Below, in pieces: positions 36,337-44,387 of a DNA stretch of 64,000 nt. This DNA is from Actinomadura sp. K4S16 (GTDB lineage Bacteria > Actinomycetota > Actinomycetes > Streptosporangiales > Streptosporangiaceae): assembly GCF_008327685.1 (NCBI RefSeq), contig NZ_BDDE01000018.1, positions 62,001 through 126,000 of the forward strand, in the 5' to 3' direction. Each line of letters begins with the position of its first letter. Position 1 is the first letter of the stretch. Under the pieces are notes generated by a model that saw nothing but the letters and a program-made list of their open reading frames with translations, made no database searches and was not told the DNA's origin. Position numbers and translations under genes: made by a program.

Positions 36337-36903
36337 TTACACGGGTTCGTTGCCGGGCTTCCACTTGATGCCGCAGCCGAGGCTGGGCGTGTGCGGCTCG
36401 GGGACGTCCTTCCCGGCCAGAACCAGGTCCAGTGCGGCCCTGAGCGAGGCCCCGTCGGCCTCGACGTCGTTGCGCGGTCTCGCCCCGTCGAACTCGCCCC
36501 GGTAGGCAAGCGCGCGCTCCCGGTCGTAGAGGAAGAAGTCGGGCGTGCATGCGGCCTTGAACGACTTGGCGGTCTCCTGCGACTCGTCCATCAGGTAGGG
36601 GAACCGGAACCCGGCCCTCTTCGCCTGCTCCCGCAGGTGATCGGCGCCGTCGTCGGGATAGTTCGAGACGTCGTTGCTGCACACGGCGACGGTGGCCAGC
36701 CCCTTGTCCGCGTACTCGGCGGTGAGGGCGCCTATCCCGTTCTCGATCCGCCTGACGTAGGGGCAGTGGTTGGACAGGAAGACCACCAGGAGGGCCGCCG
36801 CATTGGGGAAGTCGCCGTCCGAGACGACCCCGCCCTCGACGGAGGGGAGCCGGAACGCGGGTACTGGGGAACCGAGCGGGACCATGAACGATGCGATAGC
36901 CAT
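36337..36903 (-). CDS. Thioredoxin-fold protein with single-Cys NHCPYV motif
   Basis: 188 aa. Thioredoxin-fold strand VVFLSNHCPYVRRIE with the active cysteine (Cys47) in a C-P-Y motif that lacks the second cysteine; later FPYLMDESQETAKSFKAACTPDFFLYD and the C-terminal GCGIKWKPGNEP typical of this bacterial thioredoxin-like/redoxin family. It may reduce peroxides or protect proteins, with Cys47 as peroxidatic residue; resolving cysteine candidates are in VCSNDVSN and SLGCGIK. ATG 36903 is used; ATG 36885 is possible. Confidence 0.85.
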   Translation of the reverse strand: MAIASFMVPLGSPVPAFRLPSVEGGVVSDGDFPNAAALLVVFLSNHCPYVRRIENGIGALTAEYADKGLATVAVCSNDVSNYPDDGADHLREQAKRAGFRFPYLMDESQETAKSFKAACTPDFFLYDRERALAYRGEFDGARPRNDVEADGASLRAALDLVLAGKDVPEPHTPSLGCGIKWKPGNEPV

Positions 36904-36955
36904 GACCCCATTCTGGTCCACCGACAACCAAGCGATCGCTTGCTAGGCTGCCCCC

Positions 36956-37318
36956 ATGCCCTCCCAGGACCACATGAAGCAGGCGCTCCAGACCTACGTC
37001 GACGCCTTCAACGCGGCCGACGCCGCGACCGTTTGCGGCCTCTACGCCGACGACGCCGTCATCGAGGACCCGGTCGGCCACCCCCCGATGGCCGGCCGCG
37101 CCGCCATCGAGGAGTTCTACACCAACGCCGTCGCCAGCGGCGCCAAGCTCGCCCTCGAAGCGCCCATCCGCGGCTCCCACGGCGACCGCGCCGCCATGGC
37201 CTTCACCGTCGACGTCCCCGGCATGCGCATCCGCGCCATCGACGTCATGACCTTCAACGCCGAAGGCAAGATCATCCGTATGGAGGCCCACTGGGGCCCC
37301 GACGACATCGAGACCTGA
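36956..37318 (+). CDS. Steroid delta-isomerase-like protein (NTF2/SnoaL fold)
   Basis: 120 aa, typical for ketosteroid isomerase-like NTF2-fold proteins: ALQTYVDAFNAADAATVCGLYADDAVIEDPVG at the N-terminus with the Asp corresponding to the proton-shuttling Asp38 of KSI, and AIDVMTFNAEGKIIRMEAHWGPDDIE at the C-terminus with a candidate oxyanion-hole Asp. It may isomerise an enone or merely bind a small hydrophobic molecule. It is divergent from the thioredoxin-fold gene. Confidence 0.85.
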   Translation: MPSQDHMKQALQTYVDAFNAADAATVCGLYADDAVIEDPVGHPPMAGRAAIEEFYTNAVASGAKLALEAPIRGSHGDRAAMAFTVDVPGMRIRAIDVMTFNAEGKIIRMEAHWGPDDIET

Positions 37319-37401
37319 CCGGCCCCGCCGAGCGGCCTTCCCCGCGGACGTCCGCGCAGGCGCCGGCACCGCGGTCGGTGGACTCGGCCGCTACCGGGTC
37401 T

Positions 37402-37554
37402 CTACGGCCTCGGACCCGCGAGCGGACGCGCGGGGACGCCGTCGCGGTGCGCCGCGCCGGAACGGTGCGCCGCCGCCAGGGCCAGAGCGCCGAGGACGAT
37501 GAGGGCCCAGCCGCCCGAGGCGGGTTCCAGTACCGAGATCGGGACGCCGAGGGC
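37402..37554 (-). pseudogene. Possible decayed end of a membrane protein gene
   Basis: Within the 650-bp gap, the minus strand keeps an open stretch between a TAA (37555-37557) and a TAG (37402-37404) that would encode ALGVPISVLEPASGGWA then a hydrophobic helix LIVLGALALAAAH and a basic tail. There is no start codon and no recognisable family, so this could be a truncated gene remnant or chance. Confidence 0.25.
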
Positions 37555-37710
37555 TTAGTCGCGCGGGGCGTGCCCCGCTTCGTGAGTTTGATCTCGCTCT
37601 GGGGTGGGCGGAGTTGGGCCAAGGTCTCGCTGCTGGTCCGGCGCATTCGGGGCCTGACGTCCGAAGCCGGGCCGGGCGGGGCTGCACGGGTGACTGGCCG
37701 CATTCGGACA

Positions 37711-37866
37711 GGTGCACTCTGTAATGAACCAACTACTGCAGGTGAGAGCCGCTGTGGAGCGGGCGGCGCGTTTCCGCAATCCAGATTGTGCACTCTCCGT
37801 AATCACATGAGGTGGACGAGGCTCTAGAAGCCGAGCGTGACTTGTTGAACACTCGTTGTGTTCAAC
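37711..37866. promoter_or_regulatory. AT-richer control region with direct repeat and a 9-bp inverted repeat
   Basis: A direct repeat GTGCACTCT followed by TAAT occurs at 37712 and 37788. GTTGAACAC at 37844-37852 and GTGTTCAAC at 37858-37866 form a perfect inverted repeat with a 5-nt centre, about 100 bp before the start of the secreted-protein gene. The surrounding sequence has lower GC than the genes. It looks like an operator, possibly left from a lost gene. Confidence 0.4.
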
Positions 37867-37968
37867 CCCTCACCGGTTTCCCCCGCCACTCTCGTCCCGA
37901 GCACCCCCCGCGTCTCCGGGGGCGATCGGGCGCCGGCGGTGCGGGAACCACCGTCGAAGGAGAGCGCA

Positions 37969-38340
37969 ATGCCGTCGATCAAGACCACCGCTCTGGCCCT
38001 GGCCGCGACCGCCGCAGCGACCGGCCTCGCCACGGCCGGCGTGGCCAGCGCCCAGAGCGCCCAGTCCCCCTCTCGGCCGGCCGCGCACCGGGCCGCCGCC
38101 GTTCCGCCGGGCTACCAGCTCGTGACCCTGGCGAACGCCAACGTCCCCAACTTCCAGCGCCGTGTCGTCTGGTGCCCGCCCGGCAAGCACGTCCTCGGCG
38201 GCGGCGGGGAGGCGCGCGGCAACGGCGCCATCCTCGTCGGCTCGTTCCCGACCGACGACGCCCGCGGGTGGATCGTGCTCGGCCGCCAGACCGGCTTCAA
38301 CGACGTCGGCATCAGCGCCTTCGCGATCTGCGCCGACTGA
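37969..38340 (+). CDS. Small secreted protein of unknown function
   Basis: 123 aa. Residues 1-28 are a signal peptide (MPSIKTTALALAATAAATGLA..ASA), and the mature 95 residues contain YQLVTLANANVPNFQRRVVWCPPGKHVLGGGGEARGN..ILVGSFPTDDARGWIVLGRQ..FAICAD. Two cysteines, one in WCPPGK and one at the C-terminus, probably form a disulfide. Similar proteins are common in soil actinomycetes; function unknown. ATG 37969 follows GAAGGAG at good spacing. A terminator follows. Confidence 0.85.
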   Translation: MPSIKTTALALAATAAATGLATAGVASAQSAQSPSRPAAHRAAAVPPGYQLVTLANANVPNFQRRVVWCPPGKHVLGGGGEARGNGAILVGSFPTDDARGWIVLGRQTGFNDVGISAFAICAD

Positions 38341-38392
38341 CGTCCCGACCTTCCGCCGGTCCCTTCCGCCAGCACGGCGGACGGCGGAACGC

Positions 38393-38422
38393 AGAGGCCC
38401 CGGGCGACCGCCCGGGGCCTCT
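38393..38422. terminator. Bidirectional terminator before the topoisomerase subunit A gene
   Basis: AGAGGCCCCGGGCG (38393-38406) is complementary to CGCCCGGGGCCTCT (38409-38422), between the convergent secreted-protein gene and topoisomerase subunit A gene stops. The central bases form the loop. Confidence 0.8.
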
Positions 38423-38426
38423 CGCG

Positions 38427-40916
38427 TCACTCTTCGGGGGTGTCCTCCTCGGGAGGCGGCGGGCCCAGCGGGCCGCTGATCGCGGTCAGCGGCTTGTCGA
38501 GCTTCTCGCCGGAGCCGTCGCGGCGGCCCAGCGCGACGTTGAGCATCGCCGGCTTCCCGTTGGCGGCCGCCGCGCGGAGCGGTGTCGGGGCCGCCCACGC
38601 CTGGATCAGCACGTCCTCGCCCTTGAGGAAGCGGTGGGCGCGGACGCCGCCGGTCGCGCGGCCCTTGGCCGGGAAGTCGGCGAAGTCGGCCAGCTTGATC
38701 GCGCCGGTCTGGGTGCCGGGCAGCGCCGAGGACGAACCCGAGATCGTGATGACGCGGGCCTCGCGGGCCGGGTCGAGGGCGCCGAACCACAGGACGCTCG
38801 CACCCGCGCCGAGCTTGATGCCCGCCATGCCGCCGGCGGCCCGGCCCTGCGGACGGACGAGGGACGCCGGGAAGTGCAGGAGCTGGGCGTCGGTGGTGAT
38901 GAAGACGAGGTGCTGCTCTTCGCTCAGCAGCTGCACGGCGCCGATCACCCGGTCGCCGTCCTTGAGGCCGATGACCTCGAACTCGTCGCGGTTGGCGGGG
39001 AAGTCGGGGACCACCCGTTTGACCACGCCCTGGGCGGTGCCCAGCGCAAGGCCGCCGCCCTCCTCGCCGACGGACGCGATGCCCACGATCGTCTCGTCCG
39101 GCTCCAGATCGACGTACTCGGTGATCGGCGCCCCGCCCGCCAGGGACGGCGGCGTCGCGGACGGCGGCAGCGTCGGCAGGTCGAGGACGTCGATGCGGAT
39201 CATCCGGCCCAGGGACGTCACCGCGCCGATCTGGCCGCGGGCCGTGGCGGGCACGACCGAGGTCAGGACGTCGTGCGCGGCGCGGGGCCCGCTGTCGGGC
39301 AGGGGCGACGCGTCGTGCGTGCGGGCCAGGAGGCCGGTGGTGGAGAGCAGCACCGTGCACGGGTCGTCGGCCACCTCAAGGGGCACGGCCTCCGCGGCGG
39401 TGTGGCCCGAGGACTCCAGCAGGATGGTGCGGCGCGGGGTGGCGAACTCCTTGACGACCTCGCCCATCTCCTTGGAGACGACGCCGCGCAGCTTCCGCTC
39501 CGACTCGAGGATGGCGGTCAGCTTGGCGATCTCCTTGGCGAGCTGCTCCTTCTCCTTCTCCAGCTCCAGGCGGTCGAAGCGGGTGAGGCGGCGCAGCGGG
39601 GTGTCGAGGATGTACTGCGCCTGGATCTCCGACAGCTCGAAGATCTGCATGAGGCGCTGCTTGGCCTGGGCGGCGTCGTCGCTCTGCCGGATGACCTGGA
39701 TGACCTCGTCGATGTTCAGCAGGGCGACGAGCAGGCCGTCCACGAGGTGGAGGCGGTCCTCGCGCTTCTTGCGCCGGAAGAGCGAGCGCCTGCGGACGAC
39801 GTCGATGCGGTGGTCGATGTAGACCTGGAGCAGGTCGCGCAGGCCGAGCGTACGGGGCTGGCCGTCGACCAGGGCGACGTTGTTGATGCCGAACGTCTCC
39901 TCCATCGGCGTCAGCCGGTAGAGGTCGGCGAGGACGGCCTCGGGGTTGAAACCGTTCTTGATCTCGATGACCAGGCGGAGCCCGACGGTGCGGTCGGTGA
40001 GGTCCTTCAGGTCGGCGATCCCCTGGATCTTCTTGGCGTTGACCAGTTCCTTGATCTTGGCCTTCACGCGCTCGGGGCCGACGGCGTAGGGCAGCTCGCT
40101 GACGATGATGCCCTTGCGGCGCGGCGTGACGTTCTCGATGGAGACCGTGGCGCGGGTGCGGAACGTCCCCCGGCCGCGGTCGTAGGCGTCGCGGATGCCG
40201 TCCAGGCCGACGATCTTGCCGCCGGTGGGCAGGTCGGGCCCGGGGACGAAGCGCATCAGCTCCTCGAGCGTGGCGTCCGGGTGGTCGATCAGGTGCCGGG
40301 CCGCGGCGACGACCTCGCCGAGGTTGTGCGGCGCCATGTTCGTGGCCATCCCGACCGCGATGCCGGACGCGCCGTTGACCAGCAGGTTCGGGAACGCGGC
40401 GGGCAGCACCTCCGGCTCCTGCTCCTGCCCGTCGTAGTTGGGGCGGAAGTCGACGGTGTCCTCGTCGATCGAGGCGACCATCAGCATCGCCTCGCGGGAC
40501 ATCCGCGCCTCGGTGTACCGCATGGCGGCGGGCAGGTCGTCGCCGCCGAGCGAGCCGAAGTTGCCGTGCCCGTCCACGAGCGGCATCCGCATCGCCCAGG
40601 GCTGCGCCATCCGCACCATCGCGTCGTAGATGGCGCTGTCGCCGTGCGGGTGCAGCTTGCCCATGACCTCGCCGACGACGCGGGCGCACTTGACGTGCCC
40701 GCGGTCGGGGCGCAGCCCCATCTCGTTCATCGAGTACAGGATCCGGCGCTGGACGGGCTTCATCCCGTCGCGCGCGTCGGGAAGCGCCCGCTGGTAGATC
40801 ACCGAGTAGGCGTACTCGAGGAAGCTGCCGCGCATCTCGTCGGAGACGTCGACGTCGACGATGTTCTCCTCGAAGTCCGGCGGAGGAGGAGGGGCTTGGG
40901 ATCCGCGTCGTGCCAT
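38427..40916 (-). CDS. Type IIA DNA topoisomerase subunit A (ParC/GyrA family)
   Basis: 829 aa. Breakage-reunion domain with EYAYSVIYQRALPDARDGMKPVQRRILYSM, HPHGDSAIYDAMVRMAQ (quinolone-determining region, Ser94 present) and the catalytic AAMRYTEARMS with Tyr134; the coiled-coil region has LTRFDRLELEKEKEQLAKEIAKL; the C-terminal third is a beta-pinwheel-like DNA-wrapping domain (GRMIRIDVLDLPTLPP, EYVDLEPDETIVGIASV). The pinwheel lacks an obvious GyrA-box (QRRGGKG), so it is more like ParC. It is the partner of the subunit B gene at 31.9 kb and is convergent to the secreted-protein gene. Start ATG 40916 (ATG 40925 possible). Confidence 0.92.
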   Translation of the reverse strand: MARRGSQAPPPPPDFEENIVDVDVSDEMRGSFLEYAYSVIYQRALPDARDGMKPVQRRILYSMNEMGLRPDRGHVKCARVVGEVMGKLHPHGDSAIYDAMVRMAQPWAMRMPLVDGHGNFGSLGGDDLPAAMRYTEARMSREAMLMVASIDEDTVDFRPNYDGQEQEPEVLPAAFPNLLVNGASGIAVGMATNMAPHNLGEVVAAARHLIDHPDATLEELMRFVPGPDLPTGGKIVGLDGIRDAYDRGRGTFRTRATVSIENVTPRRKGIIVSELPYAVGPERVKAKIKELVNAKKIQGIADLKDLTDRTVGLRLVIEIKNGFNPEAVLADLYRLTPMEETFGINNVALVDGQPRTLGLRDLLQVYIDHRIDVVRRRSLFRRKKREDRLHLVDGLLVALLNIDEVIQVIRQSDDAAQAKQRLMQIFELSEIQAQYILDTPLRRLTRFDRLELEKEKEQLAKEIAKLTAILESERKLRGVVSKEMGEVVKEFATPRRTILLESSGHTAAEAVPLEVADDPCTVLLSTTGLLARTHDASPLPDSGPRAAHDVLTSVVPATARGQIGAVTSLGRMIRIDVLDLPTLPPSATPPSLAGGAPITEYVDLEPDETIVGIASVGEEGGGLALGTAQGVVKRVVPDFPANRDEFEVIGLKDGDRVIGAVQLLSEEQHLVFITTDAQLLHFPASLVRPQGRAAGGMAGIKLGAGASVLWFGALDPAREARVITISGSSSALPGTQTGAIKLADFADFPAKGRATGGVRAHRFLKGEDVLIQAWAAPTPLRAAAANGKPAMLNVALGRRDGSGEKLDKPLTAISGPLGPPPPEEDTPEE

Positions 40917-41099
40917 GCCCCACATTGTGGCCGGTCCCGGGGACATCTTTCGCCCACCCCACCGGGTGTTCCGGGCAACTCGGCGGATCGATCCCGTTTC
41001 GTCACCTCCGCGGACCTGGCAGATTGAGCACGGACCGTTTCGGTTCTCCCGCCCGGAAGTCCCACGGCGCGGAGGTCCGTCGAGCAGGTGGAGGTTTCG

Positions 41100-42263
41100 T
41101 TGAGCGGGCTGGCCGACTTCCAGAACTCGATCTATCTGCAGGGGCTCGGGGACGTCCTGCCGGCGCTGCCCACGGACCTGACGAGGCTGGAGGGCCTCGC
41201 CGAGCGGTCGCTGTCGGCGCGGGCGTTCGGCTATGTGGCCGGGTCGGCGGGCAGCGAGGCGACCGCGCGGGCGAACCGGGCCGCGTTCGACCGGTGGCGG
41301 ATCGTCCCGCGCATGCTGCGGGACGTCGCCGAGCGCGACCTGTCGGTGACCGTGCTCGGCACCCCGATGCCGTCGCCGGTCCTGCTCGGCCCCATCGGCG
41401 TGCAGTCGATCTTCCATCCGGACGGCGAACTGGCGGTCGCGCGGGCGGCCGCGGCGGAGGGCCTGCCGATGGTGCTGAGCACCGCCGCCTCCTACAGCAT
41501 CGAGGAGGTGGCGGAGGCGAACGGGGACGGGCCGCGCTGGTACCAGCTGTACTGGCCGAAGGACCGGGAGCTCGCCGTCAGCTTCCTGGAGCGGGCGAAG
41601 GCGGCCGGCTACACCGCCCTCGTCGTCACCCTCGACACCTTCACGCTGGCGTGGCGTCCGCGCGACCTCGACCAGGCGTACCTGCCGTTCCTGCGCGGGA
41701 TCGGTGTCGCGAACTACTTCAGCGACCCGGTCTTCCAGAAGGCCGTCGGCGGGCCGGTGACGGAGGCCAACCGCGACATGGCGATCCTGCACTGGGTCGC
41801 CAACTTCGGAAATCCCTCCCTGACCTGGGACGACCTGGTCTTCCTGCGCGAGCACTGGGACGGTCCCATCGCGCTCAAGGGCATCCAGCACCCCGACGAC
41901 GCCCGCCAGGCCGTGGACGCCGGCATGGACGCCGTCATCGTCTCCAACCACGGCGGGCGCCAGGTGGACGGCGCCGTCGCCTCGCTGGACGCGCTCCCCG
42001 GCGTGGTCGACGCGGTCCGCGACCAGGCCACGGTCCTGTTCGACAGCGGGATCCGGACCGGAGCGGACATCGCCAAGGCGCTCGCCCTCGGCGCCAAGGC
42101 CGTCCTGGTGGCGCGCCCGTACGCGTACGGGCTGGCGCTGGGCGGCCAGGCCGGCGTCCAGCACGTGCTGCGCTGCCTCCAGGCCGAACTGGAACTGACC
42201 ATGGCGCTGTCCGGCATCAAGCGCCCGGACGAGCTGACCCCGGATACCCTCGTGCGCGCGTAA
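41100..42263 (+). CDS. FMN-dependent alpha-hydroxy acid oxidizing enzyme (lactate 2-monooxygenase-like)
   Basis: 387 aa. FMN-dependent alpha-hydroxy-acid dehydrogenase/oxidase family: FGYVAGSAGSEATARANRAAFDRWRIVPRML, LLGPIGVQSIFHPDGELAVARAAA, TAASYSIEEVAEA, WYQLYWPKD, IALKGIQHPDDA and the active-site VSNHGGRQVDGAVASLDALP with the catalytic His and Arg. The long region around LAWRPRDLDQAYLPFLRGIGVANYFSDPVF resembles lactate 2-monooxygenase, which turns L-lactate into acetate, CO2 and water. TTG 41100 with GGAGG is used. Divergent from the topoisomerase gene, 183 bp apart. Confidence 0.88.
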   Translation: MSGLADFQNSIYLQGLGDVLPALPTDLTRLEGLAERSLSARAFGYVAGSAGSEATARANRAAFDRWRIVPRMLRDVAERDLSVTVLGTPMPSPVLLGPIGVQSIFHPDGELAVARAAAAEGLPMVLSTAASYSIEEVAEANGDGPRWYQLYWPKDRELAVSFLERAKAAGYTALVVTLDTFTLAWRPRDLDQAYLPFLRGIGVANYFSDPVFQKAVGGPVTEANRDMAILHWVANFGNPSLTWDDLVFLREHWDGPIALKGIQHPDDARQAVDAGMDAVIVSNHGGRQVDGAVASLDALPGVVDAVRDQATVLFDSGIRTGADIAKALALGAKAVLVARPYAYGLALGGQAGVQHVLRCLQAELELTMALSGIKRPDELTPDTLVRA

Positions 42264-42325
42264 CCGGCGCCCAGAGCCGAGGCCCCACCGGACTTTTGCA
42301 GGCGATAGCGGGTAGGGAGACGCGC

Positions 42326-43597
42326 ATGCGCTGGCCCGATCATGTCATCTGGTGGCACGCCTACCCCCTCGGCTTCGTCGGTGCCGAACGCGCGGCCGCG
42401 ACCGCCCCGGAACCGCGGCTGGGGCGGATCGGCGACTGGCTCGACCATCTGGTCGGGCTCGGCTGCAACGGGCTCGCGCTCGGCCCAGTGTTCGCGTCCG
42501 AGACGCACGGCTACGACACCGTCGACCACTTCCGGGTCGATCCCCGGCTCGGCGGCGAGGACGATCTGCGGCGCCTGATCGACGACGCGGCCCGGAAGGG
42601 AGTGCGCGTGCTGCTCGACGGCGTCTTCAACCACGTCGGGCGCGGGTTCGGGCCGTTCGCCGATGTCGCCGCCAAGGGCGACGCCTCCCCGTACAGGAAG
42701 TGGTTCCACGACGACCTGCGCACGTTCGAGGGGCACGACCGCCTCGTGACCCTGAACCACGCCGAACCCGAGGTCGCCGATTACGTCACCGAGGTCATGA
42801 CCCACTGGCTGGAGCGCGGCATAGACGGATGGCGCCTCGACGCCGCCTACGCCGTTCCGCCGGAGTTCTGGCATACGGTCACAGACCGCGTGCGCGCGCG
42901 CTTCCCCGACGCCTGGTTCGTCGGCGAGGTCATCCACGGCGACTACGCGAGCCTCGTGCGGCAGAGCGGATTCGACTCCGTCACCCAGTACGAGCTGTGG
43001 AAGGCCATCTGGAGCTCACTGAACGACCGGAACTTCTTCGAACTGGCGCACGCCCTCGACCGCCACAACGGAATGCTGGCCACCTTCGCCCCGCAGACCT
43101 TCCTCGGCAACCACGACGTGACCCGCATCGCCACGCGGCTGACCGACCGACGCGACCTAGCCCACGCGCTCGTGGTCCTCATGACCGTCGGCGGTGTCCC
43201 GTCCGTCTACGCGGGGGACGAGTTCGCCTTCGAAGGCGTCAAGGAGGAGCGCGAAGGCGGGGACGACGCCATCCGCCCGGAGTTCCCTCCGCATCCCGGC
43301 GACGTTCCCGGTCACGGCGACGTCCACCACCGCCTCTACCAGGACCTGATCGGCGTGAGACGGCGCCACCCGTGGCTCGTCCGGGCGCAGACCACGGCGG
43401 AGACCTTGACCAACACGGCTTTCTCCTACACCGTGGGGGACGGCCAAGAGCGGCTGGGAGTCGTCCTCAACACGGGCGAAGAGCCCGCCAAGGTCGGCCT
43501 GCCCGCCGCCGGCTGGACGTGCGCGGCCGGCGACGCGGCCTTCACCGCGGACGGCGCCGTCGTCCCGCCCGCCGGGTGGGCGATCGCCGAACCCTGA
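42326..43597 (+). CDS. GH13 alpha-amylase family protein
   Basis: 423 aa. TIM-barrel catalytic domain of glycoside hydrolase family 13: LLDGVFNHVG (region I), GWRLDAAYA with the nucleophile Asp (about residue 168), WFVGEVIHG with the acid/base Glu (about 200), and FLGNHDVTRIATRL with the transition-state Asp (about 262). A short C-terminal beta domain (GDGQERLGVVLNTGEEPAKVGLP) follows. Region II GWRLDAAYAV and the absence of other domains suggest trehalose- or maltooligosaccharide-related hydrolase; the exact substrate is not clear. No signal peptide, so likely cytosolic. ATG 42326, 62 bp after the oxidase gene. Confidence 0.88.
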   Translation: MRWPDHVIWWHAYPLGFVGAERAAATAPEPRLGRIGDWLDHLVGLGCNGLALGPVFASETHGYDTVDHFRVDPRLGGEDDLRRLIDDAARKGVRVLLDGVFNHVGRGFGPFADVAAKGDASPYRKWFHDDLRTFEGHDRLVTLNHAEPEVADYVTEVMTHWLERGIDGWRLDAAYAVPPEFWHTVTDRVRARFPDAWFVGEVIHGDYASLVRQSGFDSVTQYELWKAIWSSLNDRNFFELAHALDRHNGMLATFAPQTFLGNHDVTRIATRLTDRRDLAHALVVLMTVGGVPSVYAGDEFAFEGVKEEREGGDDAIRPEFPPHPGDVPGHGDVHHRLYQDLIGVRRRHPWLVRAQTTAETLTNTAFSYTVGDGQERLGVVLNTGEEPAKVGLPAAGWTCAAGDAAFTADGAVVPPAGWAIAEP

Positions 43598-43605
43598 CAC
43601 GGTGG

Positions 43606-43627
43606 ACCCCTGACATATGTCACGGGT
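43606..43627. promoter_or_regulatory. 22-bp near-perfect palindrome upstream of the ABC/two-component operon
   Basis: TGACATATGTCA (43611-43622) is a perfect 12-bp palindrome, extended outside a C:C mismatch by ACCC on the left and GGGT on the right (43606-43627). It lies 69 bp before the ATPase gene start. Palindromes of this type are bound by DesR/LiaR-type response regulators, and one is encoded in this operon, so autoregulation is likely. Confidence 0.55.
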
Positions 43628-43695
43628 CATCCCTGCGATCTTCATGATCGTTTCCTGACGTCCGTGACTGCACGCCCGCCCGGCCGCCGGACAGC

Positions 43696-44349
43696 ATGGA
43701 TGCCATGAAGGCACCTGTGATCGAGGTACGCGACCTGGACCTGAACGAGGCCGTCCGCAACGTCTCGTTCACCGTGGCGCGGGGGGAGGTCTACGCGCTG
43801 CTGGGCCGCTACGGCTCCGGCAAGACGGCCCTTCTGGAGATCCTCGCGGGGCTGCGCCGCCCCACCGGCGGCGCCGTCCGGATCCGCGGCGCCGACCCCT
43901 ACGCCGACCGGGACGCCGCCCGCGCCGGGGCCGTCTGGCGCGACGGCGGCCTCTTCCCCGGGCTGACCGTCGCCGAGGTGGTCGACACCTGGCGGCGCTG
44001 GACCCTCGACCCGCTCACCCGCGACCGGGCGCTGCGCCTGGCCCGGCTCACCCGCCTCGCCGACGTGCCGTTCGAGCGGCTGACCGCGGGGCAGCGGCGC
44101 CTGCTCGACCTGGCGCTGGCCCTGGTCGGACGGTCGGACGTGCTCGTCCTGGACGAGCCCACCGCCGGGCTCGACACCGCGGCGGCACGCGAGGTGTGGT
44201 CGGTCCTGCGGGCGCTCGCCGCGGACGGCGTCGCGGTGGTGGTCACGACCCGCGATCCGGACGAGGCATGCCGCGCCGACCGCGTCGGCGTCCTGGACGA
44301 GGGCCGCCTGGTCACCGGGCGGGACGCCGCCCGCCTCCGCGCGGCCTGA
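43696..44349 (+). CDS. ABC transporter ATP-binding protein without an adjacent permease
   Basis: 217 aa. Walker A LLGRYGSGKTALLEIL, signature-like LTAGQRRLLDLAL (LSGGQ replaced by LTAGQ), Walker B VLVLDEPTAGLDT and an H-loop with Asp-Pro-Asp rather than the usual His (VVVTTRDPDEA). The latter changes suggest weaker ATP hydrolysis. It is followed by a sensor kinase and response regulator; in many actinomycetes such a set has a permease gene in between. Here none is found, so the ATPase may serve a permease elsewhere or act as an adaptor. ATG 43696 or 43705. Confidence 0.85.
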   Translation: MDAMKAPVIEVRDLDLNEAVRNVSFTVARGEVYALLGRYGSGKTALLEILAGLRRPTGGAVRIRGADPYADRDAARAGAVWRDGGLFPGLTVAEVVDTWRRWTLDPLTRDRALRLARLTRLADVPFERLTAGQRRLLDLALALVGRSDVLVLDEPTAGLDTAAAREVWSVLRALAADGVAVVVTTRDPDEACRADRVGVLDEGRLVTGRDAARLRAA

Positions 44350-44387
44350 GCCCCCGCAGCCCCTTGACGGCCGCATACGCTGGGCGC

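Noticed and set aside
38427..42164. A reading frame of more than 1200 codons extending upstream of the topoisomerase A gene
   Set aside because: The extension runs antisense through the FMN oxidase gene and lacks family similarity; the topoisomerase signature begins just after ATG 40916. High GC produces long open shadows.
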